From Escarpia spicata (lineage: Eukaryota > Annelida > Polychaeta > Sabellida > Siboglinidae): a stretch of 64,000 bases of DNA. The notes under the pieces are model-generated. The model was not told the DNA's origin and ran no database searches. It saw only the letters and a list, made by a program, of their open reading frames with translations. Made by a program: the position numbers and the translations under genes. Where the stretch lies: the NCBI GenBank assembly GCA_963995525.1, contig OZ023214.1:43209998-43273997 (forward strand), written 5' to 3'. Each line of letters starts with the position of its first letter. The first letter of the stretch is position 1. Shown one piece after another: positions 18,101 through 29,300 of this stretch.

Positions 18101-20487
18101 AACCACACCATATCATAATCAACAACTGAAAAGTTTTAATTTTTCTTTTACATTTTGCTTTGGCCCAGCAGTACAATACTGGTTTGTCAATATAGTAGTG
18201 CTTTGACAGGATCTAGATGTTAGTACTGTTACATTTGTGCTGCTGTAGTTGACAGTGTATAGATGGCATTACATGCAGCAGATGCCCTCACGGCAGGATG
18301 TTCTCTTGTGTCATATACACCAGAGATGTCTTGTACCAGTAGACAGGTACACAGGAAGTGTCAGTTGGACAGGTGACCATGTGTTTGCTGCCTCGGCTGT
18401 GTCTTGTTTAATACTTCTGTTTTCATTCATTCTAAAAAAAATTACATCACTGAAAACAGTTGGTCGATTTAAAGACATTTGTTTTCACACAATGCATTTT
18501 GTTTATAAGTTTTTGCATGACTTGTTTCGTGAACATTTTTCATATGAATATTTTGTTCATTGAACTGGACTTTAATTTCTGTATTTTAGAGAAAATGGTT
18601 ACCAATGTGTAAATTTATTATTGGTCACTTATGACTTTCTTTTCATATAGATATAATACATTGACAATTAGGTCAAAATGGATGAGTTTTTAGATACAAT
18701 TGCTAATAGAAATATGGCTTTTATGAGGAGTGTAAGTGTTCTAACATTCCACGAGGACTGTAACCCCTTAAATCTGTGTAATGAATGTTGACTGTGTTAC
18801 AGTGTATCAAGTTATGAGATATACCAACATCAAAGTCAGTAAATTGCGTCAGAAATGATTGAGTGTCGCCATGTTTTATAAGGCTATAAACTATATGTAC
18901 ATTGTACATCTGTCAAAATCGATGTCTTGTCGTAAATGTGCTAGCTTAAAAAGTGTGCTTCATCTGCTATATGAATGGATGAACGAACGAATGAATATTA
19001 CAAATAATTGTTTATTTCATAATTGAACAGAATAGAATAGTAATTTTAATGGTGTTATTATAAATTATAACCTGTGCCTGTTCTAATAAACAATACATAT
19101 ATTATTGTAAATATATTTTGAAAACACGTATTTTATAATAAAATAATATTTTATACAAAGCACTCACTTGCAAAACATGTTGAATGCAATAATCATGTAA
19201 ATTTTAGTTTCTAAAGTGTTTTTATACTCCCATTAAGTTGATATAAATGATGATTTTTATCTTTTGGCCTCCATGGAACTCCAAAATGCCAAAAATATTG
19301 CTATGTTGGGATTCATGCATTGTGTACAGCATTAATAGACATATTATTGGCCCTTCATGAATGTTGTTAATGTCATGGAATGCAGTCGCACAGTGGCTAG
19401 AGTTGGAGTCGGATGGATTCTCAATCGAGAGAACCCAGGTTTGAATCCTGTGCTGCCGTGTCGAACTTTGGGCAAGTTTGTTCAGTTCACATTGATCCAG
19501 GTCATGCAGCTGTATTAATGAGTACCTAGCTATATACAGTGATGGATATGTGTGTATGAATAGTCTGCGCATTAATTGCAGTATGGCTGAATGCTTCCCA
19601 GAGAAGTTGAGATGGTGTTCGAATGAACAGCTCTACCAAGGAGCAAAGTGTAAAGCATTTTGAGCAGTCCTAAGTAAGGACTCGATACTGTGCTATATAA
19701 CAACTTACCTTTTTACTTTTTTGTTGCAGGTCAGAGCTATGGCGAGGCAAATGGGTACGGCACACTGGGGAGTCGTCGACGCAACCCCCTCATCACCAAA
19801 CTTATCCAGAGTGAGGTGAAACTGCGTCCGCATGTCGAGATCAGTCTGCCGGAGGACTTCCGTCGAGTGTCGGCGATCATTGACGTCGACATCGTCCCTG
19901 AGACGCAGCGTCGTGTCAAGCTGATGAAGAATGGCTCCGACAAGCCACTTGGGTTCTACATCCGTGACGGCAGCAGCGTGCGGGTGACAATGAATGGCCT
20001 CGTCAAAGTCGCGGGCATCTTCATATCGCGTCTTGTCGCTGGCGGTCTCGCTGAGAGCACAGGACTGCTCGCCGTTAACGACGAGGTTCTCGAAGTGAAC
20101 GGGATCGACGTGAGCGGAAAGACTCTTGATCAGGTCACTGATATGATGGTGGCAAACAGCTCCAATCTCATCATCACAGTGAAGCCCGTTAACCAGCGAA
20201 ACAACATCGTGCAGCGGCGCCGCGCAGCCGCTGGTGGACATATATCCCAGAAGTCCACGCTGTCGCTGCAGTCGGGCGGCTCGGGGTTGTCATGTGACAG
20301 CGACGAGATTCGGGAAGTGGACGAGGAAGACCTGGTGAAGGAACATCTCACTAAGGATAAGGAAGGTTCAGAGGCAGATATCAAGGAGGAGTCAAAGGCA
20401 GGTAGTGATTCCAAGAAGTCACCTGCGAAATCGACAGACGAAAGCGGCGAGAACGGGAAAACAGATGAGGAGTATATGACATTATGA
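9139..20487 (+). CDS. PARD6: Partitioning-defective protein 6 (PAR6), complete, 345 aa
   Basis: PAR6 is the scaffold that joins aPKC, Cdc42-GTP and PAR3 in the apical/anterior polarity complex. Coding exons are 9139-9192, 14653-14878 and 19730-20487, joined in phase with GT/AG junctions. The ATG at 9139 follows an in-frame TAG. The PB1 domain (about residues 13-93) starts [17 protein letters not shown]; Lys16 aligns with the aPKC-binding Lys19 of human PARD6A, and [12 protein letters not shown] follows. The semi-CRIB motif (131-158) begins [20 protein letters not shown] and is contiguous with the PDZ domain (about 157-250: [33 protein letters not shown]). The C-tail is acidic/serine-rich and ends EEYMTL, like vertebrate PAR6B (ITL end). 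Human PAR6 proteins are about 345-376 aa, so this is full length. CRIB, PDZ and tail share one exon. Confidence 0.97.
9193..10864. other. PAR6 intron 1, unique AT-rich part
   Basis: I see no supported gene here. A 175-codon open frame at 10365-10892 has no recognisable domain and runs into a tandem repeat, so it is not called. Confidence 0.5.
10865..11135 (+). repeat. Tandem block with GGAATAAGAGTATAGGGTGGA motif
   Basis: Four or five diverged units contain TATAGGGTGGA or TATAGGGCAGA and an ATTATAATAAGA stretch. The same motif returns at 11600-11735. The two blocks flank a non-repetitive core of about 460 bp. Confidence 0.65.
11600..11735 (+). repeat. Second block of TATAGGGTGGAAC-type repeats
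   Basis: It has units such as ACGTATAGGGTGGAACTAAT and ACATATAGGGTGGAACTGCC, related to the block at 10865-11135. The pair may be the subterminal repeats of one transposable element. Confidence 0.55.
11736..13515. other. PAR6 intron 1, no gene seen
   Basis: This is AT-rich sequence with no coding similarity I can recognise and no clear tandem repeat. Confidence 0.5.
13516..14097 (+). repeat. 38-bp minisatellite in PAR6 intron 1
   Basis: About 15 copies of a 38-bp unit built from CCTGTCATGTGTTCTTAGAA and TGGACCTGTTACAGTAGG. Copies differ by point changes and small indels. Confidence 0.9.
14119..14391. mobile_element. MITE with 14-bp terminal inverted repeats
   Basis: The left end GGGACCATTTCACT (14119-14132) is the exact reverse complement of the right end AGTGAAATGGTCCC (14378-14391). 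It is 273 bp, has no ORF, and lies just 3' of the 38-bp minisatellite. No target duplication was evident. Confidence 0.6.
15213..15628. mobile_element. Short hAT-like TIR element in PAR6 intron 2
   Basis: The left end CAGAGATGGGTCCAGTTAC pairs with the right end, which in reverse complement reads CAGGGCTGGGTCTAATTAC. The ends start with CAG as in hAT elements. It is 416 bp and non-coding, and no 8-bp duplication is visible. Confidence 0.5.
15769..17963. repeat. 21-bp perfect inverted repeats 2.2 kb apart
   Basis: 15769-15789 (CTTCACTGCTGGTGACAATTG) is repeated exactly in reverse complement at 17943-17963. It may mark the ends or inner arms of an older element into which the hAT copy at 16409-17231 inserted. 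Confidence 0.45.
16409..17231. mobile_element. Non-autonomous hAT element, 823 bp, with 8-bp target duplication
   Basis: The terminal inverted repeats are CAGACATGGGGTCAAATAC on the left and, in reverse complement on the right, CAGATATGGGGTCAACTAC. An exact 8-bp target duplication ATTACATT is at 16401-16408 and 17232-17239, the hAT length. The inside is AT-rich, with many TATTTGTATTTAAATAC palindromic runs at both ends, and has no transposase. Confidence 0.85.
17240..19380. other. PAR6 intron 2, remainder
   Basis: Apart from the right arm of the 21-bp inverted repeat, I see no gene, tandem array or recognisable element in this AT-rich stretch. Confidence 0.5.
19381..19720 (+). mobile_element. 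tRNA-derived SINE ending just before PAR6 exon 3
   Basis: The 5' head resembles a tRNA gene: box A-like CAGTGGCTAGAGTTGGAG at about 19391 and box B-like GGTTTGAATCC at about 19439. A body follows that is shared with a second copy at 23000-23270. The 3' tail is AAGCATTTTGAGCAGTCC ... CTATATAACAACTTACC plus a T-rich run. The tail ends about 10 nt before the AG of PAR6 exon 3, so SINE sequence probably supplies the pyrimidine tract. Confidence 0.75.
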
Positions 20488-21759
20488 GCTGAAAGTATTG
20501 CAACGTGCGCTCAGACACACATTAACCCAATTCGCTGCGGGGTGAATTGTACGGGGCAATGGGACAGACATATCATTGTATTCCTGCATCTATGCTTTAT
20601 TCTCTTCAGTTAAATGACATAGACTGCCGTCTGTATTGCAGACTAATAGTGAAACACAAATCATCGGCCAGTGTAGTATTGCATGCGTATTGAAAATTTA
20701 TACACCTTTCTGGTAGGTTTGTTGTGGCCTTAATGAGTATCAGACATCCAGAGATATTTTTTATCAAGTTTTCTGAAGGTTTCCGTCCAACATAATGTTT
20801 GCAGTGCTGTCCAATAATTTTTTTGAAAAAAATTTACGTCATGCACATGACCAGTATGAAATTCAATATTAAACGCCAGGCATTTTTCACTGCCTGCTTT
20901 GTGGCTTCTGAAATGCAGAAAGTAAACAGAACCCAGGATAAGTAATGTTTGCACTCGATGACTCATATCTGCAGTATATATAAAAGATGATCCGACCATA
21001 TCAAGATGCATGAGATGATAAAAATTGTGTAATTTTACTCACACACAGTAGTTATGTATACATGCAGATGTCTAGAGCTGCTTTGCATGATCATATGACA
21101 ATTTACACTGACAGCTTTTCCACTGCTTTATCAACATCTGTGGTATCGCATTGCAAAACTGTTTTGCTTTTCTGGTGTATTTTTCTGCCTACTTATCAAA
21201 TCTGAATGTTTTACTAACTACAGTTAGTCTCATATGTAGATTAGCTCCCGTTCCTGTGCTGTTTTGGTGGATTTACCCACAAATGGATTGAGAGAAATAT
21301 GTATATACTGTCTTACGATTGATGATCATTACTAAATATATATACATGTGACTTTAATCTGTAGTTCTCTAGCACCAGTAAGGGACAAGACAGGCTAGTT
21401 GAAGCTACATTGTCACGATTTGATTAATGTAACAGCACCTATTTTTGTTCAAGAAAAACATTACAGAATAAAACGGCATTGGTGTCTTCACTAGTGATAA
21501 TTGCAGTATGATGATCTTATGATTCTGTCTCGCTTTTGTGATGCCTGTTTGTTCATAGCAGGCCACGGAACACTGATTAAATTGGGTAAGAAACCGAGAG
21601 TGAATAGTATCCTCTAACTATATAATTATGTTTAAGTTAATTATCAAATGAATAATGAGCAAATGCTTAGTCGCACACATTTCAAATGCCTACAGGCCTA
21701 CATATAAGGAAAAAGTAATTAGTAGTTCACATAATCATATATATATTATATATATATAG
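20488..21759 (+). other. Probable PAR6 3' UTR and intergenic DNA
   Basis: No coding sequence is seen. The first canonical AATAAA downstream of the PAR6 stop is at 21467-21472. If it is used, the 3' UTR is about 1 kb. Confidence 0.45.
21467..21472 (+). terminator. Candidate PAR6 polyadenylation signal AATAAA
   Basis: Hexamer AATAAA in context ACAGAATAAAACGG, 980 nt after the PAR6 stop codon. Placement is inferred; no transcript evidence is available. Confidence 0.35.
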
Positions 21760-22130
21760 CACCAAATCTAGTTAAAAACTAGTCAAGGCATTTTTTATAT
21801 AAAATAATAAACTACTTAATTAAAATAGTATTTTTAAAGCGCTCTTAAAAGCTGCCTCAATATTCAGTTCACATAATGACATTGGTAGTTCATTCCTGAG
21901 GTCTGGAGCTGCTGCCATGAAACTTGTGTCTCCAACTTGCATCTGGTTCTTGGTTCTCGCAAGTAGGTGGTTTCCTGCTCACCGAAGGGAGCTGGTGGAG
22001 ACATAGAGGGACACAAGGTCACTAAGAGACATGGGCCCACAGTTGACAGCTATGTGGATAAGGGTCTTACAGCAAACACGTTCCCATACCAGCAGCCAGT
22101 GAAGATCTCGGAGAATAGGAGGGATGTTTG
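21760..22130 (-). mobile_element. CR1/L2-type LINE, 3' end of ORF2
   Basis: The minus strand reads PILRDLHWLLVWERVCCK, then MSLSDLVSLYVSTSSLR. After a break come LLARTKNQMQVGDTSFMAAA, PDLRNELPMSLCELNI and EAAFKSALK. This is the familiar L2/CR1 ending (...LHWLPV..RI.YK...PLSL...Y..SR.LRS...R.FA..AP.LWN.LP..). It is a truncated copy with stops. Confidence 0.7.
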
Positions 22131-22999
22131 TTTACTTGGGCACCGGCATAATTATTCTGGCAGCCACGTTTATAAACACAATAAGTGCAAAATAAATGCC
22201 AAAAATATACAGGAGAATCTTGATATTTCAGAATGGTAATAATGTAGTTTATCTATATATTTATTTATTATTGTTTTCTTGTCTGAATTATCTCAGTATT
22301 TAAATGTTAGTGTTTGGACAGAAAATTTTGTATTCAGTTATCGGGTAGGATGGTCTCTTCTGATCACTAGTAGTTAGTCAATCTAATTTTCTTTCATTTA
22401 AATGTATTTATTAACTATGTGGCTCCCAGTAATGTAACAGCTTAGAAGCATGCATTACTTGTACAGACATAAACATGCACACAGATATTCACACATTTCG
22501 GTGTTGATACACAAACAGTAGAATTATCTTCTACAGTGCAACATTAAGTGAATGTCTGAAAAAGGAGAAAACATTTAATTTAAAGTAAATGGTGAACAGT
22601 AAATATAAAGTAAGCTTTTTTACACCATCCTTGTACATTTATAACAATCACACCTTTTATTCAATTTACGTCGATTGTAAGTCTAATATATTTTGATTGT
22701 TAACAGGATCGATAAACACCTCATCAACTAGCGACTTTAAAGGCCTTTTGACAACCTTCACAACAAATTACACCAGGGTCACCCGTTTAGAACTGAATTA
22801 GATTGATAATGTTAGCAAAGATAGTCACACAAAAACTATGCGTTTCGTGGGAAAACTTGATGTATATTTTGCGGATAAAAACCACTCCTGTGCTTTGTCC
22901 TCAGAGCCCAAATCAAAACGTGTACATGATATTTGAATATCATAAGAACACGGCACCATAGCAACTGATTCTGAAATTTTGCCCAGTAATAAATTCGCC

Positions 23000-23270
23000 C
23001 AAATCCTGTGTGGCGGTGTCGAACTTTGGGCAAGTTCGTTTACTCTACATTGCTTCAGTTCACTCGGCTGTATGAATGAGTACCTGGGACAGTGGTGAAA
23101 ATTTGTGTACGAATAGTCTTCGCGATTTAATTGCAGCGTGGCTGAATGTTTCCCAGAGAAGTCGAGATGGTGTTCGATTGTACAGGTCTGCCAGGGAGTA
23201 AAGTGTAAAACGCTTTGAGCAGTCCTGAGGACTGGATACTGCGCTGTATAAGAACTTACCTTTTATCTTT
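23000..23270 (+). mobile_element. 5'-truncated copy of the tRNA-derived SINE
   Basis: It is homologous from the end of box B (AAATCCTGTG) to the tail AAAACGCTTTGAGCAGTCC ... GCGCTGTATAAGAACTTACC of the SINE at 19381-19720. Shared internal blocks include GTGTCGAACTTTGGGCAAGT and TTTCCCAGAGAAGT. Confidence 0.75.
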
Positions 23271-23399
23271 CAAATAGTTCACACCATTTTGTGTCTCCAC
23301 AAAGGTGAACTACACAGGATGATTCCGTGACCTCATGTATCACTGTCAACTACACAACTATCTCCATTGGTATTCAACAAACTTGTTGACAAGTTCCAA

Positions 23400-23655
23400 A
23401 CAGGAAAGTGAAGTTCTGACTCAATGATGCCCAAGTCAAGTCTTGATTCAATGGTGTCCAAGTCAAATCTCAAGTCAATGACTGTCAAGTCTCTAGCTAG
23501 TGACATCCAAGTCAAGTCTTGAGTCAATGACTGTCAAGTCTCTAGCTGTGACATCCAAGTCAAGTCTTGAGTCAATGACGTCCAAATCAAGTCTTGAAAA
23601 AGGGTGCCTACTCAAGTTGTATTCAAGTCAAGTCTTGAGTCATCTCTTTGAATAG
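23400..23655. repeat. Degenerate minisatellite around GTCAAGTCTTGAGTCAATGA
   Basis: Units of about 24 and 48 bp with TCAAGTCTTGAGTCAATGA and CAAGTCTCTAGCT alternate through the block. Confidence 0.75.
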
Positions 23656-24306
23656 CAAGTTGTGAAAATAGTGACTTGAATGCAACTCAAGTTAGCCCGT
23701 ATGACTCAACTCAACAAGTCTTATGTTCAACCACTTTTGATTCCCAAACAAAAGCTGTCATTTTCTTTGTAAATGAGTTCTTGGTTACTTTGTCTAACAA
23801 TGTTTTTAAAACTATATTCTGTGTGCCCTTATTTTCACTGGGATTTCTGTCTGTTTAGTTTTACATTGTAGATCAATCCGTGAAGTCTTTCTGCAAGCAC
23901 CTTGCCACTTGCATACAGAAAGAGACATGGCTCTAGTATTTGTGGTAACACAACACCTTACAAGTTTATGTTTCATCCTCTCACCAAGAAAACTCTCACT
24001 AAGAAAACATTACTTTGAAATAATATTTCATCGTGGTAACCCCTCAGTAAGAAAACAATATAAATGATAAGCAATATCCACCGGAATAAACAATTATTGT
24101 ACTTTCCAAGATCCTGCTATAGGTTTTATCAGACTTGCTGTCAATAAAATGGTACCTTACAATTTGGTAAAAAAATCAAATGGAAAAAAAAAACATTAAT
24201 TGCCTTCCTGCCATTCAACGTTACAGTTCGATAGAGATCCTTGCTCAAAGAAACATACAAGAACAGACAGGTGAAATTAGGGAATAAATTGCCATATAGA
24301 ACTTAT

Positions 24307-24309
<3 letters not shown>

Positions 24310-24363
<54 letters not shown>
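24310..24363. repeat. (CA)n microsatellite
   Basis: About 26 uninterrupted CA dinucleotides. Confidence 0.95.
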
Positions 24364-24365
<2 letters not shown>

Positions 24366-24479
24366 TCCCCATATACAGGGAAGGGTATATTCACCTATGC
24401 TGTAAAATGCAGCATTATGATCACTCACAAATTTGTTTTGTAAACTAAAAATACCTCCTGACAACCAACAAGAAACAAG

Positions 24480-24700
24480 CAAAAGTGATATGGTCATGTT
24501 ACAAGATCAACCCTCCTTGCAAAGACCATCCTGTAAGGCATTGTGCCAGGTGGAAGAAAGAGAGGAAGACAGAGGAAGAGGTGGGAAGACAACATTTGAC
24601 TGGTTTGACCTTCAGCACCTCCCAGAGGTGGCAATGAATCGGGAGATATGGAGGGAGCTGCAGGAAATCATAAGTGGTGCCCCAATGACAATATAATTAT
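24480..24700 (+). mobile_element. RTE-like LINE 3'-terminal fragment
   Basis: The plus strand encodes a frameshifted form of the basic tail seen in RTE-type ORFs. It has a GRQ.K.W...TGL-like block (here GRQHLTGLTFSTSQRW) and then MNREIWRELQEIISGAP. It is a short relic. Confidence 0.5.
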
Positions 24701-24829
24701 GGGATATAAGAAGAATATAAATAGTTACAGTACAGATAATGTTGTTCGTCTGAATTATAATAAAAGCTTAATCATATCTAACATAACAGTTTGTGTTCTG
24801 CACTCTACAAATTTGCCTACATCCATTTT

Positions 24830-25640
24830 TTATCAAATGGCATGTCCATCTCATCTGGCTTCTCACCAATCTTCCTGTTAGGCTGCATTCCACCCCAACC
24901 TCTTTCCGCAGGTCATTCATCCTTCTTCTGACCACCCTCTTTGTTCTTGTGATTCTTCAAACCGAGTTGTTCTCACAAACTTGCAGCTTTTGTTGTTGTT
25001 CTCTCAACGCCACTGTCTCCAGGCTCTTGAGGACTTTCCCTTTCAACTTATTCACATTTTTCATTCCATCATGACTCCTACCTTTCTCCAAGCATTCCCT
25101 CCTGCTTGTATTCAATGTCACACTTCTACCTCCGTATGCCCATCCTCCATAACCATTCCTCCGAGATACACAAAGCCTTCCACTTGCTTCATTTCCTGCA
25201 ATCTAACCTGATGTTCAACTCTTCTCTCTGGTGTCCAACTCACATCACTTCTGTCTTCTCCAGACTCATTCTCAATCCATGATTCTTGAATACCCTGTTC
25301 CATTCCTCCAACAATTCTTGTAGTTCTTGTTTGTTCTCTGCTATTATGACTAGATCATCTGAATACATCATCTTTCTGAGAACATCATGATCTTCCAACT
25401 GATTAGTTTCATCATTGTGATAAACAGTAAATGGCTAAGGACACTTCCTTGCCTCAAGCTGATATTAATAATTAGAAATACATCTAACATCCCAGATCCA
25501 ACCACAAAAAACACTCTTCCTTTTGTTCTCTTATACATTGCTTCCCCTATTTTGGCTTCTGCTTCTGCCACTCCCATCCATCTCACTGCAGCCATCACCA
25601 TCTTTCTTGAAACTGTGTCAGGCATTCTCGATGTCAACTA
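24830..25640 (-). mobile_element. LINE reverse transcriptase fragment, degraded
   Basis: On the minus strand, 25637-25368 encodes VSRKMVMAAVRWMGVAEAEA, then IGEAMYKRTKGRVFF and ISLRQGSVLSHLLF. This is the RT 'LRQGS.LSP.LF' motif with its usual upstream helix. After a gap that lacks the YADD box, 25303-25118 carries FVYLGGMVMEDGHTEVEV. Frameshifted sequence continues towards 24830. This is a broken copy. Confidence 0.75.
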
Positions 25641-26189
25641 ACCCCACTGCCTTTCTCCCTTGCATCTACAACCTCTTCCCTATATACATAAGGTAGTACT
25701 AACTGCATGTGCATATAAAAATCCACTCGGATTAAAAAACCTATGTTATGTATGTATGGTGCTACTGCAGGGGTAAAATTTTCATTTAATTAATAATATC
25801 CCTTGTTCTTCCTTTTCTCCATCTAACTTCAGTGTTCTAATAATGATGTATGTAGGTTAATACATATGCATGCATACACTCACATATTTACTCTTTTCAA
25901 TCTAAAAATCATCAGGCTAAGTTACAGTGTGTTCAATCAATAATACTGTATTAATATTCATGCACATAAAATTCACTTGTTCTGGTGTATGATCTTGTTA
26001 TGTCCATCTGACAAAACAAAATCATGCACAAAAATGCATGACTACATGTTGGGCTGACTATTCCGTTGGTTTAATGTCATGCATGTAGGAAGCATTGTTG
26101 TGGAAAAAATTATTGTCTGTGCTGTATTCCAAGTAACTGGAATTTGTTTAGCGAATTGCTGAACAATGTAACTGATGAACGTTGTTCAA

Positions 26190-26302
26190 TTCATTAATCA
26201 TACTATGAGAGCGCTCTGCAGCGTGCCACGTAGTGACGTAGCGAGCAGTCACAAGCTACTGGGTTGCAGTTTATCCACACAGTGACGTGCTTCACGTTGA
26301 TC
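26190..26302 (+). promoter_or_regulatory. Putative GLG1 promoter/5' UTR
   Basis: A short GC- and CpG-richer segment directly before the GLG1 start, with a CRE-like TGACGTA at 26234-26240. No TATA box is evident. Confidence 0.3.
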
Positions 26303-29300
26303 ATGGCGGCGGTACGACGTGTCATGTTGTTATGCATTTTTCTTGCAGCTGTTTTCAGTATTTCCGAGCAGGTTGATCTGGATAACCAAGGGAATAATAA
26401 CAAATTTGGTGGCGCTGGTCAGCCACCCAAACAAGACATCCACGAACATGTGCAGCGACCACATATTCGACCTATACCTCTGAAGATTGCTAATCATCCA
26501 GCTTGTTCCGCGGACGTCAAGGCGTTGTGCAGTCCAAATCTAGCCATCAACAACTTTGCAGTTCTTGAATGTCTGCAGAATGACGAAAAGGTGAATATTC
26601 TAGTTATAATTGCGATTGATTGATTGTTGGGCCTTATGTACCATTCTTGCATCCTTGGAAAAGTACTGTCGTGACTGTCTTCTGGTGCTACTTCGCTTCG
26701 GCTCCAGTAACCCTACTGAGCTACTCTTACTAGTAGTAGTACTAGTCCGACTCCTAGTCTTGCTAAATTGCTAGACTGCAGCCAAGCTAATGTAGGCCTA
26801 GCTGAGTAACCCCCTTGCTTGTCAACCTTGTCGTTGTCAGCTTAGGCCTAACCTGTTCTAATGACAGTGCTAATGGCATAAAGGTGACAGACATTAATTT
26901 ATGGGAATTATGATTCGATATCATCAAGACAATACAATTTGGCGATGTAGTGATTCTGTTTCATACTCTTAAACTTAGTCTTAGAAAGTGTTAACCATTT
27001 CAAATTCAGCGCTGAGTTTGTGGCCACTCAGTTACCACTAAATACTGAGTTTCTTCTGAGCTTTCAGTGAAACAGGGTAACACTTTATAACTTCACTTTT
27101 TATATAGAAGCAGGGCCTCACCTAGAGACCCGTCCACCCATCATTTGGACAGGTAAAAATAGAAAATCGCATTTCGCATTGAATCTGCCACAAAGCCAGT
27201 TACAAAATCTATGGAGATGGTTTTGAAAATCGACCACCCAGATCACCTGGCCTGCTGGCCGATACATGATAGAAACCAATTAAGGCCCGACTTGCTAGGG
27301 TAATTGTCACATAACCACTAGCAGTGGTTGCTTGAAAAGCAGGCAACACTTGCCTAGACCAGATAATCAGGGCGGGGAGATACAATAAGAACTTGTCGAT
27401 TACGACGAGACTCAATTGGATGGTTTAGTGAACTGATTGGGTGATATTACGCAGGCACCAATTGAGTGTATTGCTGTAATTATTAATGCCTGGGAAGAAC
27501 CCACTATTTCCTAGATCTTATTGTAACCGCATCAAAGGCACCTGCGACCACTAACAGACAACAATGACTATCACAATAACTAACTAGCATTACCTCTGGC
27601 CAGATCTGGTGCAAAACTATGACAAATTACCGATCAGCCCTCAGATCGTTCAATCCGCATTAAATAATACATATTTAATATCATTGGAACATAACATTCT
27701 AACGTTTTTAGAAGTATTCCTTTATTTGACGAACTTGTCGTCCGTGATTTAGTGGAAATGCGCGCCAAGAATTTCATGCCGATGGCGCATCGCAAAGGTA
27801 CGGTTTTTGCAAACACAGGTCATGGCAAATCGAAAACCCGCACTTGTAATCATATTTGGAGTGTAAGGTTTTTAATCAACCAATGAGGAGATGTGTTGAT
27901 GTTTACTGTTGCCTGTTGATGTTACACGAAATTGATGCCGTCAGAGAAACTAAAGTAATTTATGAAAGTTACGATCAGTCGAAGTGTAAATGTCGGTTTA
28001 CTTGCCATTTGTCAGTTTTCCACAATTCAAATTATGTATGTTGTGCGATAATTGAACATGATTTACAAGTGCGGAAACAAGATTTTGTTCGACGATGTCG
28101 TATCATTTTTTAACAGGATTGCGATAATTAGCCTGCAGTGGAGGCTGCACGTGCGGCTACTGTGCTAGATTTAGTTATGTCTGCACTATTTTTTATTGCG
28201 TTGCTGTGGCGAGTCCCACTCGGCGTGTTGTTTGGTCGCCCGTTTGGGTCGTCTAACTAAGGCATGGAGCAACGCTTGCTATTTAAATTAATTAATGTTC
28301 TGACTGATTTGTAGTTTAACAATTGAAACATTCACAGCAACATGAATACACAATGTTTTAATTAATAACTAACTTATTATGGCCATTGTATGGCGACTTA
28401 TTAAACAAAATATTTGTCAATCTAATATTTTGTTTTAGAAATTAACAAAAAATTGAATGCTTTAAAATTCCAAATATTACCTTCCATAGTCAATTATACC
28501 TTGTATACAATTTATATACACACATTTTAATTGTATATAAAAATTGGGATTCCACATTAAATATGTTTGCTAATTTGTTATAGTTTTGTTAGTATTTTTT
28601 ACAGATTGTGGCAATTAAATGTGTTCTAATGAAACAACTTACATGTGCTATATTGTAAGTGGCATTAAAATGTGAATCACATGTTTGAACAAAAAATATA
28701 CATACAAATTAGGAATTCTCATTCAATATTCAATACGTTCGATCGCGCGTCTGATCACATGCCCGACTGCGCTTCTTAGCATGTTTGAACAAATTTGGAC
28801 TGGAAAAAATTTGATCCTGGGTGAGACCCTGCATAGAAGGGTGCATTTTTTATAGTAGGAACACCATAATTTATATGTTAGTAAACTAGTTTCATCAAAA
28901 TAAAAGAATATCAAGTATTATGATATAAGATTGGTTGCCATAGAAACCAGGAAATTCAAGGAACACACTTAGGTGTTTTGCCATGTTTCTCATAGAAATA
29001 TACATTTTTTAGTAGGAACACCGCATACATTATGAAACCAAAACTATCAAGGAATATTGTGGACATGTCCAAATGTTATAACAACTGTTGACACAGAAAC
29101 CAGTTAATCCAAGATCAACGGTTTTGTCATGATGAAATTTGAACTAATATGGCTGACCTAGAACTGTGCTAATTCAGTGTGCAAATTACTGAATAATAAC
29201 GTGAATCCCGATGTCACGGTTGCACTAATTATATGTAATAATACGAAATACGCCAACGGCAAAGTGTGAGCACACAATAAAAATTAGTGCAGCATAAACG

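Noticed and set aside
19705..20241. 178-codon minus-strand frame opposite PAR6 exon 3
   Set aside because: Antisense shadow of the strongly conserved PAR6 CRIB-PDZ coding sequence.
26264..26302. Earlier in-frame ATG for GLG1
   Set aside because: It would place 13 residues before a well-formed signal peptide. The ATG at 26303 (MAAVRRV...) better matches the family start, though the upstream one is not excluded.
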